A DNA stretch of 17,900 nt from Glomus cerebriforme (GCA_003550305.1 QKYT01000099.1:226138-244037); one strand, 5' to 3'. Counted from the first letter of the stretch, positions 1 through 9,832 are shown. Numbers and translations: made by a program. The notes: generated by a model from the sequence alone, not told the origin.

Positions 1-876
1 TTTTTTTTTTTTTTTTCTATTACAAATAATTTCTCCGTCGGCATAAGCAAGTAATCTGACTATCTTTAGTCTATTTTTTATAAAATAAGGTTCTACAATT
101 CTAGATAGAATATATTGACCGAAATTGTTGAATAACAAGGACCCCTCCCCTTTGTGAAATCCTCTCACTTTCCTTTTTAATCACAGGTTCGCCAACTTAT
201 GTATCCTTATCTTTTATTTAGATTTACTATAAACGAATAGTGTCATTAGTGTGCACTAAATTATTATACATATGGTTACATAAAATCCATGTAATTATTA
301 ATATTCGTTATAAAATTTAATAAAGGAAAAGAAAGAATTATAAATTTTGAAATCGTTTGTCGAACTTATTCATGTATTACAAAGTAAAACATTTTTACAA
401 TTGTGTAAATAATGTAACATTTTTTTATTAACTTCTTAAACGAATTTATACTTTTCAATCAAAGTAAAAAAAAAAGTTTAGTCAAACAAAGATTTACTCT
501 TTTTACCACATACAATTAATAAATTAATATTGTTTGTTAATTTTATTTTATTTCGATTTACATTATGTATTCGTGTTCGATTTAATACATGATTATATTT
601 TTTAATATGTAAATACTGTAATTTTGATAAATTATATCGTAACGATAATCACCAATCATATCAACATTATCATATCTTACAATTTGCCTGATTTTCGTTA
701 AATGATTAAGCATAAGTTTACTTTATTCATTACAATATGCTATGCTATGCACAAGTGACCATAAATTAAATATAATAATTCTGCCCAAAATTAGTTTGCA
801 TTTTTTTTTATACTTATTCATGTTTCACACATCTAGGTACTGTATTATGTATGCAACAATTAAAATTCGATTATAA
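1..876. other. Gene-free left flank
   Basis: No open frame, tRNA or other RNA gene was recognised here. The stretch is very AT-rich and begins with a run of 16 T at the window edge. It includes the 3' flank of the ESF2-like gene that ends at 877 on the minus strand. A TTTATT (AATAAA on the minus strand) lies near 722, but it is too far from the stop codon to call as the poly(A) signal with confidence. Confidence 0.5.
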
Positions 877-2275
877 TTATTTCATAAATATTTTATTCAA
901 AATCTTCTTAATCCCTTCGCTAGTATTAGATGCATTACGCGATCCATCACTCTTCTGTCCATCAATAACTTCACTTATAACCAATTTTCTTTGCTTAAAT
1001 TTACTATATTTTTTTGACTAAATTATTCATAATTATTTTTTTAGATGTGAGTGTTATCATGTAATCAATTGATTAAAATTACAAATAATAAAAATAATAA
1101 AAATAATAAATTACTTACTTCTTCATCTTCTTCAAAAGACTTTTGTTTGATTTTCTAAATTATACATTGGTCAAATTTTAATGAGTTAATAAAGTCATTA
1201 ATAAGATATAAAGTTATTGATTCTAACTTACTTTGTTATCTGATTGAAGTTCTTCTACCTTTCCCTTTTTCTTTTCTCTGGTCTAATTAACATTATAAAA
1301 GTTAATTATTAATTTCATTAATATTATATATTCAAAGATTTGTTCAACATACATCTGTTTCTGTGGAACCTTCTTCAATTTCAGCAAGTTTACGTTTCTT
1401 TTCTTTCTTTTCTTCCATACTTCGAATCATTTTTGCTTTTTCTACGTTCTTTAAATATTCTTTGTTCTCTCTTCGAGCTTGTGATATTTCGGCTTGTAAT
1501 CTTTGTGTTCTTGCAGCCTTCTCATAAGCTTTTACAAAATATAATTATAAAATATATCATATATAATAATTATATATAATGTTTCATTTAATTCTTACCT
1601 ATCTGTTCTGTTAAATTATTCCATTTAAATTTTGGAAGATATTTAATGTTCCATAAATCATCATGATAATAATTCCGTTTATTTCCTCCTAATAAAAGAA
1701 AATGAATTATTTAAAAGAGAGATACATGGGTAATTTTCATATCTAAATTAAATTTAAGTTTTATGATTTATTATTGATTATATAAAATACCCGATTCTAT
1801 CGATAAAAAAAATTCATACCAATTGGTTGAGCATTCAGGGTATTCGCAACGGTTTTAGCGACTTTTTTATCTAAAAATTCAACCCAGCCTTCAGTGTACT
1901 TTTTCTTTTTATTACCACCATACTTTTTTCTTCTTGATCTCGTTTTTGGATCTGAAATACAATATATATTTATTTATTTATTTAATACATTGCAAATATA
2001 TATATTTTTTCTCATTTTCTTTCCAAGAGCTTACCTTCAGGTGCAAGATAAACTCTTCCTATATTTCCAAATTGTCCTAATAAATGCTTTATCTTTGAAG
2101 GTTTCATAAACGGTGGTATACAAGACAAATAAACTATTCCTGTATTATCTTGCTCTTTTTTAAACTTTGCCAACTTAGCAGGTGTCAAAGGCTTGACAAC
2201 TTTCTGCTCTGTATTGGTAACTGTTGTTGCAATATTTTTTTCATTATCCTCCGGAGAACTTGAAACTGTTGACAT
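877..2275 (-). CDS. ESF2: ESF2/ABT1-like pre-rRNA processing factor (RRM)
   Basis: Nucleolar RNA-binding protein of the ESF2/ABT1 family, which joins the SSU processome, stimulates the Dbp8 helicase and is needed for early 18S rRNA cleavages (family knowledge). Seven exons on the minus strand: 2035-2275, 1820-1951, 1599-1688, 1353-1528, 1232-1282, 1119-1154, 877-993. All junctions are GT-AG with matching phase and give 280 residues. An acidic/Lys N-terminus leads into an RRM at about residues 44-130 ([12 protein letters not shown], then the G-rich [21 protein letters not shown] strand region with a basic insert). The family motif [13 protein letters not shown] and the helix [16 protein letters not shown] follow, then a charged coiled tail ending ILNKIF plus two residues. 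The start at 2275 is the first ATG of the exon; the frame continues upstream only to a TTG. It is divergent from the SQT1-like gene. Identity is firm; the small exons 5 and 6 are the least certain part. Confidence 0.88.
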
Positions 2276-2679
2276 TATTAAACTTAATGAATATTGAATT
2301 TTTTTTATCGCCAAATTTTAGATTATTGTTATGTCATGTGACTGATAAATAACATGTGGCAAATAGGATTTCTACTAGGTAAATCTTATGGCCATCATAT
2401 TAAATTCGCATTGATTTGCATTACCTAATTTTTATCATATGTTTGCTCTTTTATTATTGGGAAGGAATTTATATCAGAATTTATACTGCGGAATTGAATT
2501 TATAATTTTAAATTCCGGTTTATTCTAGATTTGTAGATCAATGAATTTGTCATCTCATAGTTAAAAAATTATAAATAGTGGGAAATTCTACTTTTTTTTT
2601 GATAATCATTTTTCGTTGTCGATCATTCTTATTTTTTATATCTAAAATATATATATATATTTATTTTTTATTAATATAA
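2276..2679. promoter_or_regulatory. Divergent promoter ESF2 / SQT1
   Basis: This 404-bp gap separates the start codons of two divergently transcribed ribosome-assembly genes. It holds a TCATGTGA element at 2334-2341, 59 bp from the ESF2 start, and AT-rich tracts including an (AT)n run near 2649-2660. No gene was seen. Joint control of the pair is inference from the geometry. Confidence 0.45.
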
Positions 2680-4679
2680 ATGGATGAACAAGTAAAGAAT
2701 TTTATAAATTAATTTATTTATTTTTCAATGAATTTGAATTAATTATTTTTTTAAAAAAGGATTTATCACCTTTTAATTCTCAAGAGCAAGAATTTGTTGA
2801 TCAGGAAGAAATTTATGAAGAACAAATTTTGAATGATAAAAATGAAGTTGGAAGTTCTATGGATGAAGAAGAAGGTATAAACAGATATAGTAAAATAAAT
2901 TAAACACTTTTCGAATTCGACGTTAAAATCCATTAATTTGATTAATTTGATTAGATGAAGGAAATGAAGAAGTTGAAAATGAAATAATTGAATTGAAAGA
3001 TGATTCTATACAAGGATTTTTTGGACATCAAGGTAAAAAAAAAAGTCCATCACTTTTTAAATAGAATTTTAATAAACATTTGAATATAATTTTATAGATT
3101 CTGTTTATGCTATTGATATGAATCCAATCAATGAAGATATTATTGTATCTGGTGGTGGAGATGATAAAAGTTTCTTATGGAGGTGTGATACCGGAGAACA
3201 ATTATCTGAATTATCAGGTACAAAAAAAAAAATTCTTAAACACAAATAAAAATTAATCCACATATATATAATTTTTGATGGGTTTGTTAGGCCATACTGA
3301 TTCAGTTACAAGTGCATTATTCAGTAAAGATGGTCAATATGTAGCAAGTGGTGGTATGGATGGTAAAGTTAGAGTATGGAAAGTTGAAAATGGAGAAATT
3401 ATCTTAACATTAGAAGGTCCTGATGAAATTGTGGTAAGTAATAAATATTAAGAGAATTTCGGTGACTAATCATTTAAGGGGAGGAACTGAAGTTTTTCTT
3501 AAAAAAATTATATCATATAAGTGGTTAGATTGGCATCCAAAAGGAAATATTCTATTGGCAGGAGCAAATGATAGTAATATATGGATGTGGCAAGGTAAGC
3601 TTACTACCAGTTTCTTTTTTTACCAATTATCCAATTTTGTAATTAAGAAAAATTTATTATTTATCTATTTAGTACCTTCTGGAAATTGTATGAGTGTATT
3701 TTCAGGGCATTCATCATCAGTTACAACAGGACAATTCACACCTGATGGTAAAAAAATTGTATCAGGTTCAGAAGATACTTCATTAATAGTATGGGATCCA
3801 AAAACTGCCAATTCAATTCTTAGAATATCAGGTATCATAATTAATCGTCATTATATCCTAGATTTTTTTTAATAATGTTATTATTAATAATATTTTTTTA
3901 GGTGAAGATGCTAGATTTCATAAAGAAGGTATAACTTGCTTAGCAGTAAATAAAGAAAGTACATTAGTATTATCTGGATCTACTGATGCTTCCGCTAAAC
4001 TTGTTAATTTAACAAATGGAAGTGTAAGTAATAAAGACATTTTTTATTCTGAAGAGAGAGATCTTTTTTAATAAATAACTTTTTTTATATATATAATCAG
4101 ATTCTTGGATCATTAGAAAATCATACGGAATCTATTGAAACAGTTGGTTTCTCAAATGTGTAAGTTACTTATATTAACCAATTATTATTGACATTTTCTT
4201 TAAATATATTTTTTAACACAATATTTTTTAATTGTTTATTAGTTTGCCATTAGCAGCAACCGGTTCTGTAGATTGTAAATTAAATATATGGGATGTTACA
4301 ACTATGCGTTTACGTCAAACATGCAATCATGATGTATGTTTATTTTTTTTTTTCACTTTTGCATCTTTTGAATATTAATAATTTATAATTTTTTTAGGAT
4401 GCTATAATAAAATTGCAATGGCATAATGATTCTCCTTTATTGACTACCTGTTCTGCTGATAGAACTGTACGTGTATGGGATGGTAGAACTGGTAATTGTG
4501 AAAAAATTTTTCATGGTCACCAAGATACTATTCTTGGATTTACTATTTCAAAGTATGTCAGCTTTTCTTTTTCTCCTAATATACATGTATTTTTACTAAT
4601 ATATTTTATTTTAAATAGGGATGGTAAAAAAATCGCTACTGCGGGTGATGATCATGTTTGTCTTGTATTCAAATATTAA
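2680..4679 (+). CDS. SQT1: SQT1/AAMP-like WD40 ribosome assembly protein
   Basis: WD40 beta-propeller of the AAMP/Sqt1 family. Yeast Sqt1 is the dedicated chaperone of ribosomal protein uL16 (Rpl10) for late 60S assembly (family knowledge). Twelve exons: 2680-2691, 2760-2874, 2955-3032, 3098-3217, 3291-3433, 3522-3594, 3673-3831, 3902-4023, 4101-4159, 4243-4333, 4398-4552, 4619-4679. Phases match throughout and give 395 residues, near the 430 usual for the family. A very acidic N-terminus (about residues 1-65, many Glu/Asp) is followed by about seven or eight WD repeats. Recognisable blades include GGGDDKSFLW, SGGMDGKVRVW, AGANDSNIWMW, SGSEDTSLIVW, SVDCKLNIWD, CSADRTVRVWDGRTG and the closing ATAGDDHVCLVF. 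The acidic arm matches the idea of gripping the basic uL16 tail. The first coding exon is only 12 nt (MDEQ), so the exact start is less sure than the rest. The 3' end converges on the SUGP1-like gene. Confidence 0.9.
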
Positions 4680-4756
4680 ATTCTTAATTATTATGTTGTT
4701 TAAATTTTTTAACTATTAAAGAAATTAAAATTAAATTAATACATATCAAGCATACT

Positions 4757-4762
4757 AATAAA
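4757..4762 (+). promoter_or_regulatory. Candidate poly(A) signal of SQT1
   Basis: An AATAAA hexamer lies 78 nt after the SQT1 stop codon on the same strand. It is the nearest canonical match; in such AT-rich DNA it could be chance. Confidence 0.4.
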
Positions 4763-4836
4763 GTTAACCAAAATTTTATTGAAAAAAACATCTAAATAAT
4801 TATAAATGCTATATATTATGTATAATTGAAACTATC

Positions 4837-4866
4837 AACAAAGTATGTTATAACAAAGTATGTTAT
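4837..4866. repeat. Two-copy 15-bp tandem repeat
   Basis: The unit AACAAAGTATGTTAT occurs twice head to tail without mismatch. It lies in the convergent 3' gap (4680-4992) between the SQT1-like and SUGP1-like genes. No function is evident; it is a likely replication-slippage product and a length-polymorphic marker. Confidence 0.8.
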
Positions 4867-4900
4867 AATAAGAAATGAATGAAAAAAAAAGAAATATATA

Positions 4901-4906
4901 TTTATT
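4901..4906 (-). promoter_or_regulatory. Candidate poly(A) signal of SUGP1-like gene
   Basis: TTTATT on the plus strand reads AATAAA on the minus strand, 86 nt beyond the SUGP1-like stop codon at 4993. Position and orientation fit a polyadenylation signal, but the AT-rich context makes chance matches common. Confidence 0.4.
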
Positions 4907-4992
4907 GAAAATTGTACTTTCTGGGGAAAAGCAAACAAAAAAAAGTAGTTGCAATAAACAAAGAAGTCTCTAAAGATTTTTTTTTATCTGTT

Positions 4993-6486
4993 TCAATAAT
5001 ATGGTCGACGAGGATTGTTCTAGGAAGGGCAAAAGGTTAGTAGTGCACAAAACGATATGCAAATAAAATAATTATACTATATAAAAAACGCGAATTTATC
5101 AAATGATCGTTCAAATATTCATAGAAACCAATCGGATATCCGAAAGGGAAAGGTAAAATTGCACCATTTTGCATTCTTCATTACATGCAACTGAAATAAA
5201 AATTGTTCACGTACCAGAGGATTTGGTCTAAATCTGTATGCTAACATCATTCTCTTGCGATAAATTTCAAATTCATCATCTTCTTCTTCAACTCCCTCAG
5301 GTTTAGTTTGTCCTAATCCTGCATTTGCTGGTCGCGAATCAGCCCTAAAACAAAATTGTGTTTAGTTATACCATTATTTATTAAGTAAATTCAAATAATA
5401 AAAATTATATAATATCATACTTGTTTATAGGAGCAGCAATGCCTTCTCCAGATTTTCCTAATCCGGATCCGGCCTGCCAGCCTTGTTTCATCAGCATTTT
5501 AAATCCAATGTTTGATTGATCCAACTTATTACTTGCATAATCTTCATATGTTGGAGTTGTACCACCAGTTTTGATAGCTTTAACTTTTTGTTCAAACCTC
5601 TCAAGTTCCTCCTTGGGCAAAAAGTCAGCGATATGGTGTGCACGTTTTGCTTCAGCATGAGAAGTTAACAAAGCCGCTTGTTCTTTTTTTGCGAATTTAT
5701 TAATAATTTGCTTTAAATGTTGAGACAATGAACTTAATTCTTCCCTCAATTGATATCTTTTATCTTACCCGCTGTCTTTTTCATTTCTTCTGCTCTCTTT
5801 TTATGCTCCCATGTACCACCATCTGTAATTTCATCTTCTGGGTAAACCCATTTGGATCCGATACGAACCATACCAGATTTATACGTATCCGAGTACTTTA
5901 CAAATTTCCTTTTATCTGAAAAGGTATAACTTTGTTGTGGGGGTACAGGTCGAGCAGAATCCGTTGAAGTTGCTAGTGTTGTAGTACTGGATCTTGCCAA
6001 AGAATAGGGTGAAGAGGAGGAAGAGGAAGAATAACCTGATACTTCATAAACGGCAACTCCAGCACTTACACCTTGAGTTGAATTTAAATCAATTGAAGGT
6101 GTAGGCGCTTCTTTTACTGTTGTTGAACCAGCCTGATCCCAGCGACTTCTTTTTCTCTTTTTTTTATTTTCCCCAGCACTTCCAACATTATTATTATTAT
6201 TATTAGACGTTTCTGAAGAATTGGACTCTGTTGGTTCGTTCTTTAATATAACATTCTCTTCAGTATTAGTATTTGCAGTTTCTTGTAGATTGTCCGCATC
6301 TCCGTCTCCTAAATTTACATGCTCTGATGGTTTTGATATGGCAAAACTGATTTTGGTAGGATTGCTGATTCCAGCTGAACCAGATCCGGACTCAATCTTT
6401 TCTTTGGGTTCAATTTCGGTTGCTACACCTTGCTCAGTTGAACTAGTTATAGCACTGACATCGTCACTATTACTTAATGTACTCAT
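4993..6486 (-). CDS. SUGP1-like G-patch splicing factor
   Basis: Spliceosome-associated G-patch protein resembling the C-terminal half of animal SUGP1, which works with the DHX15/Prp43 helicase in branch-site recognition (family knowledge). Four exons: 5769-6486, 5421-5682, 5215-5344, 4993-5019, giving 378 residues. The N-terminal 105 residues are low complexity with a run of Asn. KRKRSRW at 110-116 looks like a UHM-ligand motif (basic run plus SRW). Then come [32 protein letters not shown] (255-269), the G-patch from about 297 ([19 protein letters not shown]), and the hallmark tail [15 protein letters not shown] then NNPRRPYY on a 27-nt last exon. The intron at 5683-5768 (86 nt) is required to change frame between exons 1 and 2, and its removal restores the family sequence KKTAEQAALL. 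No SURP domain is visible. ATG at 6486 is the first ATG; the frame upstream offers only GTG. Confidence 0.85.
6187..6205. repeat. Coding ATT trinucleotide microsatellite
   Basis: About six ATT units on the plus strand encode an Asn run in the N-terminal low-complexity region of the SUGP1-like protein. It is likely variable in length and in frame (multiples of three). Confidence 0.7.
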
Positions 6487-6629
6487 CTTGTCCTTCACAA
6501 AGGCCTTTCAAGCCCTGTTCGAACAAGACTAATAAAAATAAGTTTCGTTGCCTTCGTTACCGGTCGAAAATTTGAATGAATTATTCGATCTTAAGAAAAA
6601 TTCTTTAATTTAATGACCTATTAATTCCG

Positions 6630-6637
6630 TCACGTGA
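6630..6637. promoter_or_regulatory. TCACGTGA palindrome upstream of SUGP1-like gene
   Basis: A perfect 8-bp E-box palindrome (CACGTG core) lies 144 bp upstream of the SUGP1-like start, in the 331-bp gap before the end of the EAPP-like gene. The same 8-mer recurs at 7717-7724. In fungi such boxes are bound by bHLH factors of the Cbf1/USF type; binding here is inference. Confidence 0.5.
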
Positions 6638-6817
6638 TTTTAAATTAGTAATCCAATGATATTGTATGATAAAACATGTCATTAGTATTACCCTTTTTTT
6701 TTTAATCATATTAAAAAAAGTATTCAATGGCATCACTTATATATTAATTTTTTTTTTTTTATAAATTATTAATAAAATTATAACTAAATAAATAAATAAT
6801 TATTATAAATGTTTTTA

Positions 6818-7699
6818 TTATGAAGGAATAGCATTAAAAAAATGAAATACTTCTTCTTCATCCATTACAGCAACTTTAGTACCACAAATTTCACATTCAA
6901 CAGGATAATAATATTCTTGCTTAATTATTTGTTCATTAGATGATTCTTCCTTTTTATTTTGACGTTTTTTGTTTTTTAGTTTATTTTCGTTATATAATAA
7001 TCTTTCTGTTTTAATAATTTTACAATTTTCAACAAAAATCGCGCGATACTGATTCGAATAAAGTTCGTGTCTTGAATTGAAATATATAATAGTTAAAAAA
7101 AATGTTGTAAATTAAATAGAAGTTTTTTTCAATTCGTTTACCTCTGCGTATGATAACTCAATGGAGTGAAGCATAGAGGACACGATAATATAGCGTCTGT
7201 TCCGCCTGGTATCTCTGATAATTTTGATGTAGATATTTGTTTGGCCTTTGAAGAATATTCTACATAATAAAAAATGGAGCAATTATTAGTAAAGACAAAT
7301 ATTATTTTGAATATATTGAATATTAAAATATCTTACGAGATAATTTCTTTTCCATCCAAAGTTCATCCTGAGTATCTAATTCTGGATCATATAAAAGTTC
7401 ATCATTCGTCAATTTTTTTCTTTGTTCTGGTTTTAACACTTTCTTTGATTCTAACAGAAAAAAAGAATTGTAATTGGATCGATTAGGAATATTTTGAACT
7501 ACGAAGAATGCAAATAGTATAGTAATATATTTATACCTTTAGAGGAAACTTCAGTTTTCTCTTCGTCTGTTGTGTCTGAATCGAAGTATAATTTATCATA
7601 ATATTTTTCTTCATTATCCGTTATATCATCATTATTAATAATAGGAAGGGTTTTTGAAGAGGACATAGCAATTTTAAGTGATTTGTAAACATCTGACAT
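6818..7699 (-). CDS. EAPP-family zinc-binding protein
   Basis: Homologue of E2F-associated phosphoprotein (EAPP), a small nuclear protein known in animals to associate with E2F factors; its role in fungi is unknown. Four exons: 7537-7699, 7337-7450, 7142-7259, 6818-7070, all in phase, giving 215 residues (204 if the ATG at 7666 is used; human EAPP is about 285). Order: an acidic N-terminus, the family block LLYDPELDTQDELWMEKK, then PGGTDAILSCPLC (Cys119 and Cys122), RHELYSNQYRAIFVENC, a basic linker, and VECEICGTKVAV (Cys191 and Cys194) with the very characteristic end EEEVFHFFNAIPS. As I recall the animal protein, a second CxxC follows shortly after the first; here that stretch reads SYHTQRHE, so the metal site may differ. 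It is divergent from MUS81, with starts 84 bp apart. Family is confident, start uncertain. Confidence 0.82.
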
Positions 7700-7716
7700 A
7701 AATTTATTAATGAACC

Positions 7717-7724
7717 TCACGTGA
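7717..7724. promoter_or_regulatory. TCACGTGA palindrome between EAPP and MUS81
   Basis: A perfect E-box palindrome lies 60 bp upstream of the MUS81 start and 18 bp upstream of the ATG taken for the EAPP-like gene (51 bp from the alternative ATG at 7666). It sits in a very compact divergent promoter. A candidate bHLH site shared by both genes; regulation is inferred. Confidence 0.5.
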
Positions 7725-7758
7725 TGCAAAATTTTACTTGTATAAATGTCGCGATTGC

Positions 7759-7770
7759 GAAACGCGTTTC
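7759..7770. promoter_or_regulatory. Palindromic MCB-like box (ACGCGT core)
   Basis: GAAACGCGTTTC is a perfect 12-bp palindrome with an ACGCGT core at 7762-7767. That core is the MluI cell-cycle box bound by MBF in ascomycete yeasts, driving G1/S genes including DNA replication and repair genes. It lies 13 bp before the MUS81 start codon and about 60 bp from the EAPP start. CpG-rich words like this are rare in this AT-rich window, which supports function, though very close spacing to the ATG is unusual for an activator site. Confidence 0.5.
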
Positions 7771-7783
7771 TTCACGTATTGAA

Positions 7784-9832
7784 ATGCCACCAAAACGAAA
7801 AATACCTCCCTGTGGAAATCCTTTATATTTAAAATGGTTAGAAGAGTGGATGAAAGAAGCTAAAGCTGCCAGCAATAATAAGAGTTATTATGTTTATAAA
7901 AAGGTTTACCATATATTAAAATTCTTTTGAATTTATGTATGACTTATTTCATTATTTATTTTACGATAATTATATAGGCATATGATTCAGTGGAAAAATA
8001 TCCTATACCTTTTCAACACCCAGCTGAAGCTACAATTTTACATGGTATTGGACCTACATTAATTCAAAAATTAGAAAAGAAACTAAAGCAGCATTGTGAA
8101 GAAAACAGACAACCTATGCCTTCGCGACCTGGTAGGGTTTAAACGATACTGTTTTTATTTAGAGACAGTCAAATTTTGATTTAATTTCTTTTTTCAATTT
8201 TCACATAGATGAAGAAACAATACAAACATTAAGACAAAACATTGATCAAAATCAAGAATTCACATCTGCTGAACATGAATCAAAAAAACAAAAGAAGGTA
8301 CCTAAAACCTATGTCCCACAATATCGTTCGGGAGCTTATGCAATTATATTGGCACTATACAAATCAAATGAATTTGAATCAACTCCATCAATGACAAAAA
8401 CGGAACTTATGAAGGAAGCACAACAATATTGTGATGCATCTTTTGATATGCCTGGTGCTCATCAAAAATATTATACAGCTTGGAGTTGTATGAAAACTTT
8501 ATTAGATAAGGATTATGTTTATAAAAATGGTTATCCAGTAAGGTTTTCATTAACTGAATCTGGGCTCAAAATTGCAAAACAAATGGTACAGACCGCTAAA
8601 TCACAAGGAAAAGTAATTTTTCCAAATGTTGATATGGATCAACTTGAAACTAGAAAGTATGCTGAACGCGAATTATCTCTTTCTACCAATGATAATTTAA
8701 ATTATTCTAAAGGTAAAGAGTCAGTAATTATCAATCTAGGAAACAATTCAGAAGCACTTTTGAAAAATGGTTTTGGAAGTAGTCATTTAAATCAACCGTT
8801 TATGGAATCAACAATTTCAATGATATCATCTGTTAATAAATCAAACGCATTTTCTAATTTTAAGCCTGTAGAATGGGCACCTGGTACTTTTGAAGTAATT
8901 TTAGTTTTAGATAATAGGGAAGTCAAACTAAAGAAAGATCGTGATTACATTCAAGACTCTTTACAACAAAAAGGTCTGACAATATCGGTTAGAAATTTGG
9001 AACTTGGTGATGTTATTTGGGTGGCACGTAAACATAATAGTTTGACCCGACAAGATGAGGTTGTCTTAGACTATATTATAGAAAGAAAAAGAATGGACGA
9101 CTTGGTTAGTAGTATTAAAGACGGAAGATTCAGAGAACAAAAGTTTCGTCTTTCAAGATCTGGTATAGGACAAATAATTTATCTTATTGAAGACTATAAT
9201 TTGATGGAAGTTGCAGAATTTGGAGTTGATGCAATTAAATCTGCAATGACAGCCACTCAAGTACTGAATGGGTTCTTTTTGAAACGTACTGGTGCAATTG
9301 ATCAAAGTATTGATTATTTAGTCAGAATGACAAATATGTTAAAGAAAATATATGAGGTTCATATTGCACAATTCTTTTTATTATTTCTCAAATTCTTTTA
9401 TTATGTAATTATTAACCTTTTTTAATTTTTTTTTAGAATACAACTTTGTATGTTATTCCAGATGGAGCAATTTATCGTGCTAATTTCTTAGACTTGAAAC
9501 AACATCTTGCCACTATTTATACAAATCGAACGTTTCATGTTTCATTTGCTTCATATTCTGATCTTAATAGTAAAAGTAGATCTTTAACTTTGAAAGATAC
9601 CTTTATAAAGCTATTAATGACTATTAGAGGAATGAGTGCTGAAAAAGCTACAGAGATTGTAAAAACTTATCCGACACCACATCATTTATTTGATGCTTTT
9701 AATTTTTTGGATAATGAAGAGGAAAAAAAGAAAATGCTTATGGAAATTGGTGGAAATATGATTCGTAGAAAGAATATCGGTTCAGCTTTAAGTGATAAGA
9801 TTTATCAAATTTGGAATAATGATATTTACTAA
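7784..9832 (+). CDS. MUS81: MUS81 structure-specific endonuclease
   Basis: Catalytic subunit of the Mus81-Eme1/Mms4 nuclease, an XPF-family enzyme that cuts replication forks, flaps and recombination junctions in the nucleus. Four exons: 7784-7903, 7978-8131, 8209-9356, 9437-9832, giving 605 residues (fission yeast 608). N-terminal helix-hairpin-helix region at about 1-95 (NPLYLKWLEEW; GIGPTLIQKLEKKL), a winged-helix-like block from YVPQYRSGAYAIILALYK at about 125 through FSLTESGLKIAKQM, then the ERCC4 nuclease fold with VLDNRE (Asp326, Glu329), GDVIWVA (Asp359) and the catalytic ERKRMDD (383-389). A second HhH lies near residue 539 (GMSAEKATEIV). All catalytic residues are present, so it should be active. 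The start at 7784 fits the family N-terminus; another in-frame ATG lies at 7724. Introns 1 and 3 have GTT donors. An AATAAA at 9831-9836 overlaps the stop codon. Confidence 0.95.

Noticed and set aside
1340..2109. Two plus-strand frames of 79 and 71 residues
   Set aside because: They are antisense to ESF2 exons and introns and consist of hydrophobic low-complexity sequence typical of reversed AT-rich DNA.
2276..2314. N-terminal extension of the ESF2-like protein to 2314
   Set aside because: The extended frame begins with TTG, not ATG; the first ATG is at 2275.
5405..5768. Frameshift or pseudogene in the SUGP1-like gene
   Set aside because: An intron with GT-AG ends and matching phase restores a family-like sequence, so a broken gene is not needed.
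6221..6532. A plus-strand frame of about 100 residues
   Set aside because: It is antisense to the first exon of the SUGP1-like gene, whose frame is supported by conserved downstream motifs and splicing phase.
7721..7783. N-terminal extension of MUS81 from the ATG at 7724
   Set aside because: The family N-terminus fits MPPKRK at 7784, and the extension would run across the promoter boxes; it cannot be wholly excluded.
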